Source: Bacteroidota bacterium
GTDB taxonomy: Bacteria; Bacteroidota; Ignavibacteria; Kryptoniales; JAKASW01
Length of the DNA stretch: 35,733 nt
Direction of reading: 5' to 3'
NCBI GenBank assembly: GCA_021811615.1
Contig: JAJZNW010000118.1
Coordinates: 1 to 35,733, forward strand
A model generated the notes under the pieces. That model was not told the origin of the DNA, did no database searches, and saw only the letters and a list, made by a program, of their open reading frames with translations. The translations under genes and the position numbers were made by a program. Each line of letters opens with the position of its first letter. Within the stretch, counting starts at the first letter, position 1. Positions 8,651 through 17,053 of the stretch are shown here, one piece after another.

Positions 8651-9562
8651 TTATTTCGACGAGTCTTTAGCATACGCTGTTGAGTCGTCAAGGATTTCAT
8701 TCATTCCACTTCCATCCGAGTTCTGTGTAAAAATGACTGTGTGGCTGGTTCTATCACTTTGGTACCATAGTATTACATGACGGCCACCATCAGGCGACCA
8801 GATCGGCGAGCCGTAGCCTCCAGACCCGAATTCATACTGATGGGTTATGTATCTCATGTTGGCGCCATCTCTATTTATGAGCGCAATTCCACCGTCAGAT
8901 CCGAATGCGATAGTGTTTCCATCCGGTGACCAGGCTGGCCCACCATTGATGAGACTATCAGTATAAGTGAGCCTCCTTTCGTTGCTCCCATCAGGATTCA
9001 CCAAGTATATCTCGCTTCTTAATGGAGCAGTTGGATAGCCCCTGTCCGAATCAAAAGCGATCGTTGACCCATCAGGCAACCAGGCGGGATCGTCGTCAAT
9101 GACGCCCAGGTTGTTCGTTAGTTGTTCCACTGTTCCACTATCGATATTCACGACATAAATATATGTTGTGAGGTCTCCGAGCTCCCCACGCGGCATATAC
9201 GAGAATGCGATTTCTTTCCCGTCGGGCGAGCACGACGGATGTCCGCCACATTCCAATAGCCTGCTGTCTGAGCCATTAACGTTGAAGACAGATAGCTCAG
9301 ACGGGCAGGCCGTGTTAGTGTTCTCGTTTGTCATGGCAGCAACCTGCTTTGCGTCTAGTGACCACTTGCCGTCGTAGTGCGAGTACGGGCCGGTTGTTAA
9401 TTGCTGCACGCCTGAGCCGTCGGGATTCATCATGTAGAGCTGCGGTGTCCCGCTGCGGCTGGAGGTGAAGAGTATTTTGTTGTGGTAATCGACTGATCCG
9501 GGCCCATGCAAGTTGTGGCAGGAAGAGAGGATTACCGTGATCACAGCTATTCCTGCAATCAT
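8651..9562 (-). CDS. TolB-like beta-propeller protein (downstream tandem copy), likely damaged start
   Basis: A 303-residue TolB/WD40-like propeller with repeated P-x-W-S-P-D-G or P-A-W-L-P-D-G blades and I-Y-L-V-N-P-D-G-S-N strands. The mature N-terminus follows a lipobox (V-I-L-S-S-C). The best translation signal, AGGAGG, precedes a TTG at 9585-9587 whose frame hits TAG after six codons because the run of CA dinucleotides is one unit shorter than in the neighbouring paralogue. Restoring one CA would give M-T-K-K-H-T-H-R-T-M-I-A-G. As it stands, translation must start at ATG 9562, where a ribosome site is only 2 bp away and the signal peptide has no positive n-region. Expression or lipoprotein export may be impaired. 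The first 70 or so codons are nearly identical to those of the gene at 9614-10546; the rest has diverged. Confidence 0.82.
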   Translation of the reverse strand: MIAGIAVITVILSSCHNLHGPGSVDYHNKILFTSSRSGTPQLYMMNPDGSGVQQLTTGPYSHYDGKWSLDAKQVAAMTNENTNTACPSELSVFNVNGSDSRLLECGGHPSCSPDGKEIAFSYMPRGELGDLTTYIYVVNIDSGTVEQLTNNLGVIDDDPAWLPDGSTIAFDSDRGYPTAPLRSEIYLVNPDGSNERRLTYTDSLINGGPAWSPDGNTIAFGSDGGIALINRDGANMRYITHQYEFGSGGYGSPIWSPDGGRHVILWYQSDRTSHTVIFTQNSDGSGMNEILDDSTAYAKDSSK

Positions 9563-9576
9563 CGTCCTATGTGTGT
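9350..9576. repeat. Nearly identical 5'-end block of the TolB pair, copy 1
   Basis: This stretch matches 10301-10527 at an offset of 951 with only a few mismatches. It covers the 5' end of the downstream TolB gene and the sequence just before its start. Outside the block the two genes are clearly diverged, so it is either a recent conversion tract or a conserved leftover of tandem duplication. Confidence 0.85.
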
Positions 9577-9613
9577 TTCTTTGTCAACTCTTTTCCTCCT
9601 GTCCATTACCATA

Positions 9614-10546
9614 TTATTCTGACCAGTCGGCAGATGTTACTGTGGAATCCGAGATAATCCTGTGGAGGTCTGAACCATCTATGTTCACAATGTAGATATA
9701 CCAGTTCTGCCTTCCATCAACAGTGTGGGAGATAAATACTAATTTACTGCCATCGGGTGACCATCTTGGATACAAGAAGGCTTCTGCTGATTTGTGGGAT
9801 GTGATTTGGCGAATGTCTCCTGTGGCGGTGTCGGCAGAGAAGATTTCAGAGACAGTGCTTCCTGGGGTATCCATTTCGAATGCTATTTCCCTCCCCGTAG
9901 GTGACCAAGCAGGCTCATCTGCTCCTGATGGACCTATCAGTCTTACCCTTTCATAATCAGGATAGTCCATGATCGCCAAGTGAGCATGCGGTATTGAATC
10001 TATTAAGCTCACAGAATTGAATGCGATAACATCTCCGTTCGGAGACCAGCTTGGGTTTCCGCCATCGACCGGCAATCGCTCTGGGTTTCCACTATCTGGG
10101 TCAACGACATAAAGCGCTGGCTCGATAATCCCAAGCTCACATGACGGACAATACCAGAATAGAATTCTATGACCATCAGGAGACCAAGCCATCGATGACC
10201 CGTATGCCAATAGATGTTGATTTGTTCCATTCGCGTCAGAGACCAGCATATGGACACCGGCAGTGGTCCAGTCTTGGTTGGTTTGACAGACTATTCGTTT
10301 TGCGTCGGGTGACCACCTGCCGTCGTAGTGCGAGTACGGGCCGGTTGTTAATTGCTGCACGCCTGAGCCGTCGGGATTCATCATGTAGAGCTGCGGTGTC
10401 CCGCTGCGGCTGGAGGTGAAGAGTATTTTGTTGTGGTAATCGACTGATCCGGGCCCAAGCAAGTTGTGGCAGGAAGAGAGGATTACCGTGATCACAGCTA
10501 TTCCTGCAATCATCGTCCTATGTGTGTGTTTTGGTATCTTATTCAC
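9614..10546 (-). CDS. TolB-like beta-propeller lipoprotein (upstream tandem copy)
   Basis: A 310-residue paralogue of the gene at 8651-9562. The start is GTG 10546 (M-N-K-I-P-K-H-T-H-R-T), supported by GGGAGGA about 10 bp upstream and by a normal charged n-region before the hydrophobic core and lipobox V-I-L-S-S-C. Blades carry the TolB-type signature: Y-D-G-R-W-S-P-D-A-K-R, M-A-W-S-P-D-G-H-R, P-S-W-S-P-N-G-D-V, P-A-W-S-P-T-G-R-E and P-R-W-S-P-D-G-S-K. By family it should be a periplasmic or surface-anchored propeller; the ligand is unknown. The 51-bp gap to the second copy suggests cotranscription. Confidence 0.88.
   Translation of the reverse strand: MNKIPKHTHRTMIAGIAVITVILSSCHNLLGPGSVDYHNKILFTSSRSGTPQLYMMNPDGSGVQQLTTGPYSHYDGRWSPDAKRIVCQTNQDWTTAGVHMLVSDANGTNQHLLAYGSSMAWSPDGHRILFWYCPSCELGIIEPALYVVDPDSGNPERLPVDGGNPSWSPNGDVIAFNSVSLIDSIPHAHLAIMDYPDYERVRLIGPSGADEPAWSPTGREIAFEMDTPGSTVSEIFSADTATGDIRQITSHKSAEAFLYPRWSPDGSKLVFISHTVDGRQNWYIYIVNIDGSDLHRIISDSTVTSADWSE
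10301..10527. repeat. Nearly identical 5'-end block of the TolB pair, copy 2
   Basis: Partner of 9350-9576. It differs at a few bases inside the coding part and has one extra CA unit near 10530, which keeps the GTG start in frame here. Confidence 0.85.
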
Positions 10547-10656
10547 GTTCTCGACGTCCTCCCGGCATTTGTTTCGCGATGCTCCATCGAATCTCTTTCA
10601 CCGTTCGATCATTTTCCGCATCTTGGAGACAAGGGCTTTCCTTTTACTCTCGTTAT

Positions 10657-10932
10657 TCACCTCATATGGCACATCACCTCCTCCATTCTGTGGCGCCCAA
10701 CGTCGAATGGTGTAATGTCGGATATTGCGCCGGAATAGGCGTTCAGATTGAATGTCTTGTTCTTGGGACAATTGGAGTAATCAACTAGAATACTGAACCC
10801 GCGCCCCTCCTTGTAATAGTAACTTGGAAAACTCTGCCCCGATTCGCTCCCTTTGTGAATCAGCTCTCGCATTTCGCCCTCAAGTTCTTGAAGTTCACTC
10901 ACCAGCCCATAATGCCTGCCGTTCCCACACAC
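10657..10932 (-). CDS. Small hypothetical protein
   Basis: A 91-residue ORF with a credible mixed composition (V-S-E-L-Q-E-L-E-G-E-M-R-E-L helix, then an aromatic-rich stretch with Y-Y-Y-K-E-G-R-G-F). I do not recognise a family. The listed start is a GTG with GGAG about 14 bp upstream, further than usual. The frame remains open for about 15 codons upstream, so the true 5' end may differ or be lost. It lies upstream of the TolB pair on the same strand. Confidence 0.4.
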   Translation of the reverse strand: MCGNGRHYGLVSELQELEGEMRELIHKGSESGQSFPSYYYKEGRGFSILVDYSNCPKNKTFNLNAYSGAISDITPFDVGRHRMEEVMCHMR

Positions 10933-11114
10933 AATAACTTTTGCGTCTCCTGCACAGCGAGCCGGTGAAAAACTGTGCTACGCCCTCAAAGTACAGTCAC
11001 CTCTGTTTAACAACTTCCGCCAATTCAATTTTGCTGCGAGGCGTTAACTACGAAGAAATCATTTGCCAAGTGAAAAACCGCAATTACGCCCCACATCTCA
11101 TCTCCTTGAACAAT

Positions 11115-11477
11115 TTATGTGCTAACCTCTCGGTGAAGCAAGTTGTCAACTTTCCATAGAAGCTCCTTTGCCAAATACGGTTTGCCGAGGTAATCGGTGG
11201 CACAGATACTAAGCACGTGTACCTTCACCTCTCGTTCGATAGAGCCGCTCACTGCGACGACCTTCGCCTCCGGATTTGAACCAACGATCCGAGAAAGCAC
11301 ATCTTCTCTGCTCATTTCGGGCAGACCCATGTCGAGTAGTACAAGCCCTATCTCGCTCCTGTTTTCCATGTAGCGCTGAATGGCCTCTCTGCCATCCCCG
11401 GACATGATTACATTGTACCCGCTTTCTCCGAGCATCACTTGCAGTCTCATAGCACTTGGGGGCAATATGCATGCCAT
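11115..11477 (-). pseudogene. Response-regulator receiver domain lacking its N-terminal acidic pocket
   Basis: The 120-residue reading frame matches a CheY-like receiver from helix 1 to helix 5: G-E-S-G-Y-N-V, then the phosphoacceptor strand L-V-L-L-D-M-G-L-P, the V-A-V-S-G-S strand with the conserved Ser/Thr, and the Lys of L-G-K-P-Y. Missing are beta strand 1 and the D-D pair that binds Mg2+ in working receivers; the frame starts M-A-C-I-L-P-P-S-A-M-R-L, so the real 5' end appears to have been replaced. Such a domain could not be phosphorylated normally. It may be the C-terminal receiver of a lost hybrid sensor kinase. No ribosome site precedes the start. Its ragged state fits the rearranged block between the comM copies. 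Confidence 0.72.
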
Positions 11478-11867
11478 CTGCGATGGGCCCTAATAAAACT
11501 AAGAATGAAGGGAGGAGTGACTCATATGTGCGGTTTTGATACACGTGGTGTTCGGTTTTGATGCAACTGGCTTCCATTTGGTCCTCAGCGCAATAACTAA
11601 TGAATGGGAGCCGGCAAGCAATTGAAATCAGAGAAGGCACAACACCCCAAGTCCGACCGTTGCGAAAACCAGCGCGTCCATTTCAGGTGCCTTTCGCAGT
11701 GCAGGTTCCCTCTGGAGCAGTCGTGACAGGCCATCGACACCGTGTAAACCGGCGCTTAATGTCGGTCTTCAAAAACATCGCACCCTACAAAACAAGAACG
11801 AACAACGGGACTTCTTTCCTGCGCATCTTTGCTTCGGCTATGGCAAGTTGAGCGCAGTCCTATCCCG
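11478..11867. other. Gap between the receiver fragment and comM
   Basis: About 390 bp. I looked for the missing start of the receiver gene and for a partner kinase and found neither. A short direct repeat (CGGTTTTGAT followed by A or G, then CA) occurs twice near 11530-11565. No terminator for comM is obvious. Confidence 0.4.
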
Positions 11868-13412
11868 CTATGCTTCCAGGTACAACTGCCTGTCCAGCGT
11901 CCTGTACTGTATCGCCTCCGCTATATGCTCCGGCATGATGTCGGCTGTACCACCAAGGTCCGCGATCGTCCTTGCCACTTTGAGTATCCTATCGTATGCT
12001 CTCGCGCTCAGTCCAAGCTTCGTTATCGCCTGTTTCAGCAGGTCTTCTCCACCTGCATCCGGCTGACAGAACTCCCTTATCTCTTTGCTCTGCATGTCGG
12101 CGTTCTTGAAGAGTCCTTTTCTTCCCTTGAATCTTTCTCTCTGAATCTCACGCGCCTTCTCTACTCTCGCTCTTACCGAAGCAGAAGGCTCGCCGGATTT
12201 CTTGCTCGAAAGCTCGGCATACTTCACCGCAGGCACCTCCACATGTATATCTATCCTGTCGAGCAGCGGCCCGCTGATCTTCGACATGTACCTCTGTATC
12301 TGTACCTGGCTGCAGCTGCACGTGGCGTTCGGATTGCCGTAGTTTCCACATGGACATGGGTTCATCGCTGCGAGAAGCATGAACTTCGACGGGTAGTCGA
12401 GCGATATCTTCGTGCGGCTGATCGTGACGTGTCCATCTTCCATCGGCTGGCGGAGAACTTCCAGCACGCTCCGCTCAAACTCGGGAAGCTCGTCCAAGAA
12501 GAGCACTCCATGATGAGCGAGCGAAATCTCACCCGGCTTCGGCACAGTTCCGCCACCGACCAGCGCGCTGTCCGAGATGGTATGATGAGGTGACCTGAAG
12601 GGCCGCGTAGCTATGAGACCGGCGTCGGGAGGAAGCAAGCCTGCCACGGAATGTATCTTCGTCGTCTCAATGGCTTCATCGAAAGTCATGTCGGGAAGAA
12701 TCGTCGGCAGCCTCTTCGCCAGCATGGTCTTACCGCTTCCGGGGGGACCTATCATGATTACATTGTGCCCTCCGGCAGCCGCGACTTCGAGAGCTCGCTT
12801 CACATTTTCCTGCCCCTTCACGTCGGCGAAGTCGAGCTGATAAGCATGCGTCTGCCCAAACAACTCTTCCTTGTTCACCCGGAAGGGCTCTAAAAGCTTG
12901 TACTCGCCGCCGAGAAGCTGGACTGTCTCGAGCAGTGTCTCCACGGGGTAGACGTTCACTCCTTCCACCATTGCGGCTTCCCTGGCGTTTCCCTTTGGAA
13001 TAATTATTCCCTGTATCCCCTTCTCCCGGGCTTCCACCGCGACAGGCAGCACGCCATGCACCGGCCTCACCGACCCGTCGAGCGCGAGCTCGCCCATGAC
13101 GATGAACTTGTCGAGTTCCGGCATCTCCACGAATCCTGACGCGCAGAGAATTCCTACGGCAATCGGGAGATCGAACGCGCTTCCTTCCTTCTTTATGTCG
13201 GCAGGCGCGAGGTTGATAACTATCTGGTGACCCGGATACTTTAGATTTGAGTTCTTGATGGCGGTCAGGACACGTTCCCGGCTCTCCTTCACCGCATTAT
13301 CAGGGAGTCCAACCATCCACCAGCTGAATACTCCTCCGCCCACATGAGTCTCGATCTCGACCATGAAAGCATTGACGCCGTAAGTGGCCGCGCTCATTAC
13401 ATGCGAAAGCAT
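11868..13412 (-). CDS. comM: YifB/ComM family Mg-chelatase-like AAA+ ATPase
   Basis: A 514-residue member of the YifB/ComM family, close to the usual 500-510. The start ATG 13412 (MLSHVMSAATYG) is typical of the family and has GGGGGA about 4 bp upstream; an in-frame TTG at 13442 has no ribosome site. Residues 1-200 are the Lon-protease-like N-terminal domain. Walker A (G-P-P-G-S-G-K-T) is near residue 220, Walker B is V-L-F-L-D-E-L, followed by the M-N-P-C-P-C-G segment and the Mg-chelatase C-terminal domain. In naturally competent bacteria ComM is a hexameric helicase that extends branch migration during integration of transforming DNA. A partial copy of its 3' end lies at 4820-5332, and the 302-bp shared block is almost identical. 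The gene itself looks intact. Confidence 0.96.
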   Translation of the reverse strand: MLSHVMSAATYGVNAFMVEIETHVGGGVFSWWMVGLPDNAVKESRERVLTAIKNSNLKYPGHQIVINLAPADIKKEGSAFDLPIAVGILCASGFVEMPELDKFIVMGELALDGSVRPVHGVLPVAVEAREKGIQGIIIPKGNAREAAMVEGVNVYPVETLLETVQLLGGEYKLLEPFRVNKEELFGQTHAYQLDFADVKGQENVKRALEVAAAGGHNVIMIGPPGSGKTMLAKRLPTILPDMTFDEAIETTKIHSVAGLLPPDAGLIATRPFRSPHHTISDSALVGGGTVPKPGEISLAHHGVLFLDELPEFERSVLEVLRQPMEDGHVTISRTKISLDYPSKFMLLAAMNPCPCGNYGNPNATCSCSQVQIQRYMSKISGPLLDRIDIHVEVPAVKYAELSSKKSGEPSASVRARVEKAREIQRERFKGRKGLFKNADMQSKEIREFCQPDAGGEDLLKQAITKLGLSARAYDRILKVARTIADLGGTADIMPEHIAEAIQYRTLDRQLYLEA

Positions 13413-13526
13413 AATGTCCCCCGACATTTTCGTTTTCGACAATTGCCAGACGGGCGAAGCCCTATCCGCTACCGTCTGCGCTCTATCTTAAGAAAATGAT
13501 TCGAGAAAGAAAAGCGAATCCTTCGA

Positions 13527-13850
13527 CCTGCCTGGCGGGCAGGAGTTGAATACATTACACAGAGAGACACAGAGAAAAGAAAGAGTTCCACAGAGAAAAA
13601 AGAGTGATTTCCTCTATGAATCTCTGTGCTCCTTCCGCACATTAATATCCCAATTTGATAATGCGGAATACCGCATGGCGGTATCTGTGGAACTCCGTGA
13701 AATGTTCAAAGCCAGGCAGTGTCTGCCTGCCGGGCAGGTGCAAAACAATTAAATGGAGATACACCGAGGAAGAAAAGAGAGAGCCACGGAGAAAAGAATT
13801 ACTCTCTATGGAACTCTGTGAAATGTTCAAGGCTGAGCCGCCACGAGGAG
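13527..13850. repeat. Dispersed non-coding repeat (CACAGAG-type) with hairpins, copy 1
   Basis: The gap between comM and glnS holds a GC-rich palindrome (CCTGCC-TGGCG-GGCAGG, 13527-13543), an ACACAGAG-rich segment from 13557, a bulged 10-bp hairpin (TTCCGCAcATTA at 13633-13644 with TAATGCGGAA at 13659-13668), a 7-bp hairpin (ATACCGC/GCGGTAT, 13668-13684), the phrase GTGGAACTCCGTGAAATGTTCAAAGC and another palindrome (CCTGCCGGGCAGG, 13726-13738). A second CACAGAG-like stretch with the GAAATGTTCAA motif follows to about 13830. The same ordered elements recur at 35143-35330. No convincing protein is encoded. Confidence 0.88.
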
Positions 13851-13892
13851 GGGATTTGAGACTTGAGGCCTAGAGTATGTATTGCCCAGAGT

Positions 13893-15593
13893 TTACCCCT
13901 TATTGATCTTCGCCCACGTATCGCGAAGCGTGACCGTCCTGTTGAATATGAGGTTGCCAGGCTGCGAGTCGCGGTCGACGCAGTAGTATCCGAGCCGCTC
14001 GAACTGGAAACGGTCCTGCACCTTCGCGGCGGCGAGACCGGGTTCGACTTTGCACCCTTTCACAACTTCCAGCGATGCCGGGTTGAGCGACTCTTTCCAA
14101 TTGTCGCCCCCAGGATCGGGAACATTGAAGAGCCTGTCGTAAACTCTCGCCTCGGCATCGACGGCGTGCTGCGCGGAGACCCAGTGGATGGTCCCCTTTA
14201 CCTTCCTCTGGCTCGCTGGCGAGCCGCTCTTCGTCTCCGTATCGTAAGTGCAGTGAAGCTCCGCGATGTCTCCCGTCTTCGGGTCCTTCACGACGCCGGT
14301 GCATTTGATGATATAGGCGTATCTCAACCTGACTTCGGCGCCCGGTGAGAGCCGGAAATATTTCTTTGGCGGATTCTCCATGAAATCGTCCCGTTCGATG
14401 TAAAGCACCTTCGAGAACGGTATCTTCCTCGTCCCCATCGACTCGTCTTCGGGATTGTTCACGGCTTCGAGCTCCTCGACTTGTCCCTCGGGATAATTCT
14501 CTATCACGAGTTTCACGGGATGAAGAACTGCCATCACCCTCTGCGCGCGCTTGTTGAGATCCGAACGCAGGCAGTCTTCGAGTACGGAGACATCTATCAC
14601 GCTGTCTGCCTTCGATACGCCGATGCGGTCGGCGAAGAGTTTTATCGACTCCGGCGTATAACCGCGCCTGCGCAGGCCGGAGATTGTAGGCATCCGTGGA
14701 TCGTCCCAGCCGCTGACGTGCTTTTCCTGGACGAGCTGGAGCAGTCTTCGCTTGCTCATGACCGTGTATGTGAGATTCAGCCTCGCGAACTCTATCTGTC
14801 TCGGGTGAAATATCTGGAGCTGCTCGACGAACCAGTTGTATAGCGGACGGTGATCCTCGAACTCGAGCGTGCAGATGGAGTGGGTGATGCCCTCGATCGA
14901 ATCCGACTGCCCGTGCGCCCAGTCGTACATCGGGTAAATGCACCACTTGTCGCCGGTGCGGTGGTGAGTCGCGTGAAGTATGCGGTACATTACCGGGTCG
15001 CGCATGTTTATATTCGGCGACGACATGTCTATCTTCGCGCGCAGAGTCTTCGACCCATCGGGGAACTCGCCCTTCCTCATGCGCTCGAACAGATCAAGGT
15101 TCTCTTCAACACTCCTGTTCCTGTACGGGCTGTCCTTCCCCGGTTCGGTGAGGGTTCCCCTGTGCTGTCTAATCTCATCGGCATCGAGGTCGTCGACGTA
15201 AGCCTTACCCTTCTTTATGAGAATGACAGCGTATTCGAAAAGCTTCTCAAAATAATCCGATGCGTAGAATAACCTATTCTCCCAATCGAACCCGAGCCAC
15301 GTTATATCTTCCTGTATGGACTCGACATATTCGACGTCCTCTTTGGCCGGATTGGTATCATCAAAACGAAGGTTGCATACTCCCTTATAGTCTTTCGCTG
15401 TGCCGAAGTTCAAGCAGATTGATTTCGCGTGACCGATGTGAAGATAGCCGTTCGGTTCGGGAGGAAATCGGGTGTGAACGGTCTCATATTTTCCGCTCTT
15501 AAGATCCTCGTCGATAATCTCGCGAATGAAGTTGCGTTTTTCCGGTGTCTGACCCGTTTCCTGTTCTGTTCCCTGACTCTTATTATCTTCCAT
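13893..15593 (-). CDS. glnS: Glutaminyl-tRNA synthetase
   Basis: Class I aminoacyl-tRNA synthetase charging tRNA-Gln with glutamine in the cytoplasm. At 566 residues it is close to E. coli GlnS (554). The HIGH signature is H-I-G-H at residues 52-55 inside [16 protein letters not shown], typical of GlnRS. The KMSKS loop is V-M-S-K-R near residue 276, the usual GlnRS variant. The catalytic fold is followed by the two beta-barrel anticodon-binding domains ([10 protein letters not shown] and later). It starts 5 bp after the gltX stop, so the two are surely cotranscribed. Having a true GlnRS means that the cell need not rely on the GatCAB amidation route for Gln-tRNA. Confidence 0.97.
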   Translation of the reverse strand: MEDNKSQGTEQETGQTPEKRNFIREIIDEDLKSGKYETVHTRFPPEPNGYLHIGHAKSICLNFGTAKDYKGVCNLRFDDTNPAKEDVEYVESIQEDITWLGFDWENRLFYASDYFEKLFEYAVILIKKGKAYVDDLDADEIRQHRGTLTEPGKDSPYRNRSVEENLDLFERMRKGEFPDGSKTLRAKIDMSSPNINMRDPVMYRILHATHHRTGDKWCIYPMYDWAHGQSDSIEGITHSICTLEFEDHRPLYNWFVEQLQIFHPRQIEFARLNLTYTVMSKRRLLQLVQEKHVSGWDDPRMPTISGLRRRGYTPESIKLFADRIGVSKADSVIDVSVLEDCLRSDLNKRAQRVMAVLHPVKLVIENYPEGQVEELEAVNNPEDESMGTRKIPFSKVLYIERDDFMENPPKKYFRLSPGAEVRLRYAYIIKCTGVVKDPKTGDIAELHCTYDTETKSGSPASQRKVKGTIHWVSAQHAVDAEARVYDRLFNVPDPGGDNWKESLNPASLEVVKGCKVEPGLAAAKVQDRFQFERLGYYCVDRDSQPGNLIFNRTVTLRDTWAKINKG

Positions 15594-15598
15594 TCATC

Positions 15599-17053
15599 TC
15601 ACTTTATTCTTTCAACCGCGGCGTTGATTCTTCTGACCGTTTCCTCTTTTCCGAGTATACTGACTACATCGAATAGTCCCGGCCCTTCGCCCATTCCCGA
15701 TACTGCCAGTCTGAGCGGATGGATAAGATCGCCGTTCTGGATCTTCAGCTCTTCGGCCGTGCGGTGCAGGGCATTTTCAAAATCTGACTTCCCGGGATTA
15801 TCGAGAGCTGAAAATTCTCCGGCCAGCCGCTTGAGGTAATCGGCGGACTCAGGTTTCCATCTCTTCCTTATCACGGCAGGATCGTATTCAGTAGGAGGCG
15901 TGAAAAAGTAAGGGCTCTTCCCGGTATAATCCTTTATGAAACTCACCCGCTCCCGCATGGCCGTGATGACTTCTTTGAGGTAATCGTCCCTGAAGCGTGT
16001 GACATCTATGCCCGACACGGCCAGGTGCTCCTTGAGCATATCGAGGACTTCGTCCCCGGGTTTGCTTCGAAGATGCTGGAAGTTAAGCCAATCAAGTTTT
16101 TCGACGTTGAAGACGGCGCCCGACTTGTTGACCTTTTCCAGCGAGAACTCGTTCTCAAGTTCTGAGAGAGAGAAAATTTCCCTGTCGTCGCCAGGATTCC
16201 AGCCGAGTAGCGCGACGAAATTCACCAGCGCCTCTTTGAGATAGCCTTTGTCGCGATAATCCTCGACCGCAACGTCTCCCTGTCGTTTACTGAGCTTCGA
16301 CCTGTCCGGATTGAGGAGAAGTGGAAGATGCGCGAACTTTGGGAGCTCCCATCCGAACGCTTCGTAGAGGAGCACATGTTTTGGGGTGCTCGAAAGCCAC
16401 TCCTCGCCGCGTATGACATGTGAGATATTCATCAGATGGTCATCGACGACATTCGCAAGATGGTACGTCGGATATCCGTCCGACTTGAGAAGCACCTGGT
16501 CGTCGACGCGTTCGCTCGCGAACTCTACATCGCCCCGGATGATGTCGGAGAATTTTATCGTGACGTTGTCCGGCACTTTTAGCCGCACGACGTAAGGCTT
16601 GCCCGCAGATAGATTGGCCTCGATCTCGTTTTCGGAAAGGCTGAGGCATGTTCTGTCGTACTTAGGCTGGAGTTTTTTCTTCTCCTGCTCTTTTCTCATC
16701 GCATCGAGTCTCTCGGGAGTGCAAAAACATCTGTATGCCACCCGCTTTTCCAGAAGAACGTCGACATGCTTTTTGTAAATAGCCAGACGTTCACTCTGCA
16801 CATAGGGACCGAAGTCTCCTCCGACGACAGGACCTTCGTCGTAGTCGAGGCCGGCCCAGCGGAGTGTGGTGATGAGGTTATCGACCGCTCCCTCGACGTA
16901 ACGGGCGCGGTCCGTGTCTTCAATGCGGAGTATGAACTTGCCGCCGGAATTCCTGGCGAATAGATAATTGAAAAGGGCCGTCCTGAGTCCGCCGACGTGC
17001 AGGAAGCCGGTGGGGCTTGGTGCGAAGCGCACTCTTACTTCGTCCGAGATCAT
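15599..17053 (-). CDS. gltX: Glutamyl-tRNA synthetase
   Basis: Class I synthetase that charges tRNA-Glu, 484 residues, the normal bacterial size. Motif R-F-A-P-S-P-T-G with the HIGH equivalent H-V-G-G at 19-22 distinguishes it from GlnRS; the KMSKS loop is K-L-S-K-R-Q-G-D near residue 252. The C-terminal helical anticodon-binding domain is complete. The start ATG overlaps the stop of the NtrC-type regulator by 4 bp, giving translational coupling. The gene is third in an apparent operon kinase, regulator, gltX, glnS. Confidence 0.97.
   Translation of the reverse strand: MISDEVRVRFAPSPTGFLHVGGLRTALFNYLFARNSGGKFILRIEDTDRARYVEGAVDNLITTLRWAGLDYDEGPVVGGDFGPYVQSERLAIYKKHVDVLLEKRVAYRCFCTPERLDAMRKEQEKKKLQPKYDRTCLSLSENEIEANLSAGKPYVVRLKVPDNVTIKFSDIIRGDVEFASERVDDQVLLKSDGYPTYHLANVVDDHLMNISHVIRGEEWLSSTPKHVLLYEAFGWELPKFAHLPLLLNPDRSKLSKRQGDVAVEDYRDKGYLKEALVNFVALLGWNPGDDREIFSLSELENEFSLEKVNKSGAVFNVEKLDWLNFQHLRSKPGDEVLDMLKEHLAVSGIDVTRFRDDYLKEVITAMRERVSFIKDYTGKSPYFFTPPTEYDPAVIRKRWKPESADYLKRLAGEFSALDNPGKSDFENALHRTAEELKIQNGDLIHPLRLAVSGMGEGPGLFDVVSILGKEETVRRINAAVERIK

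Noticed and set aside
11829..12593. A 254-codon plus-strand ORF antisense to comM
   Set aside because: Rich in Arg, Leu and His as expected for antisense of a GC-biased gene; comM is certain on the other strand.
13900..14946. A 348-codon minus-strand ORF inside glnS
   Set aside because: Alternative frame of glnS, with abnormal Arg content.
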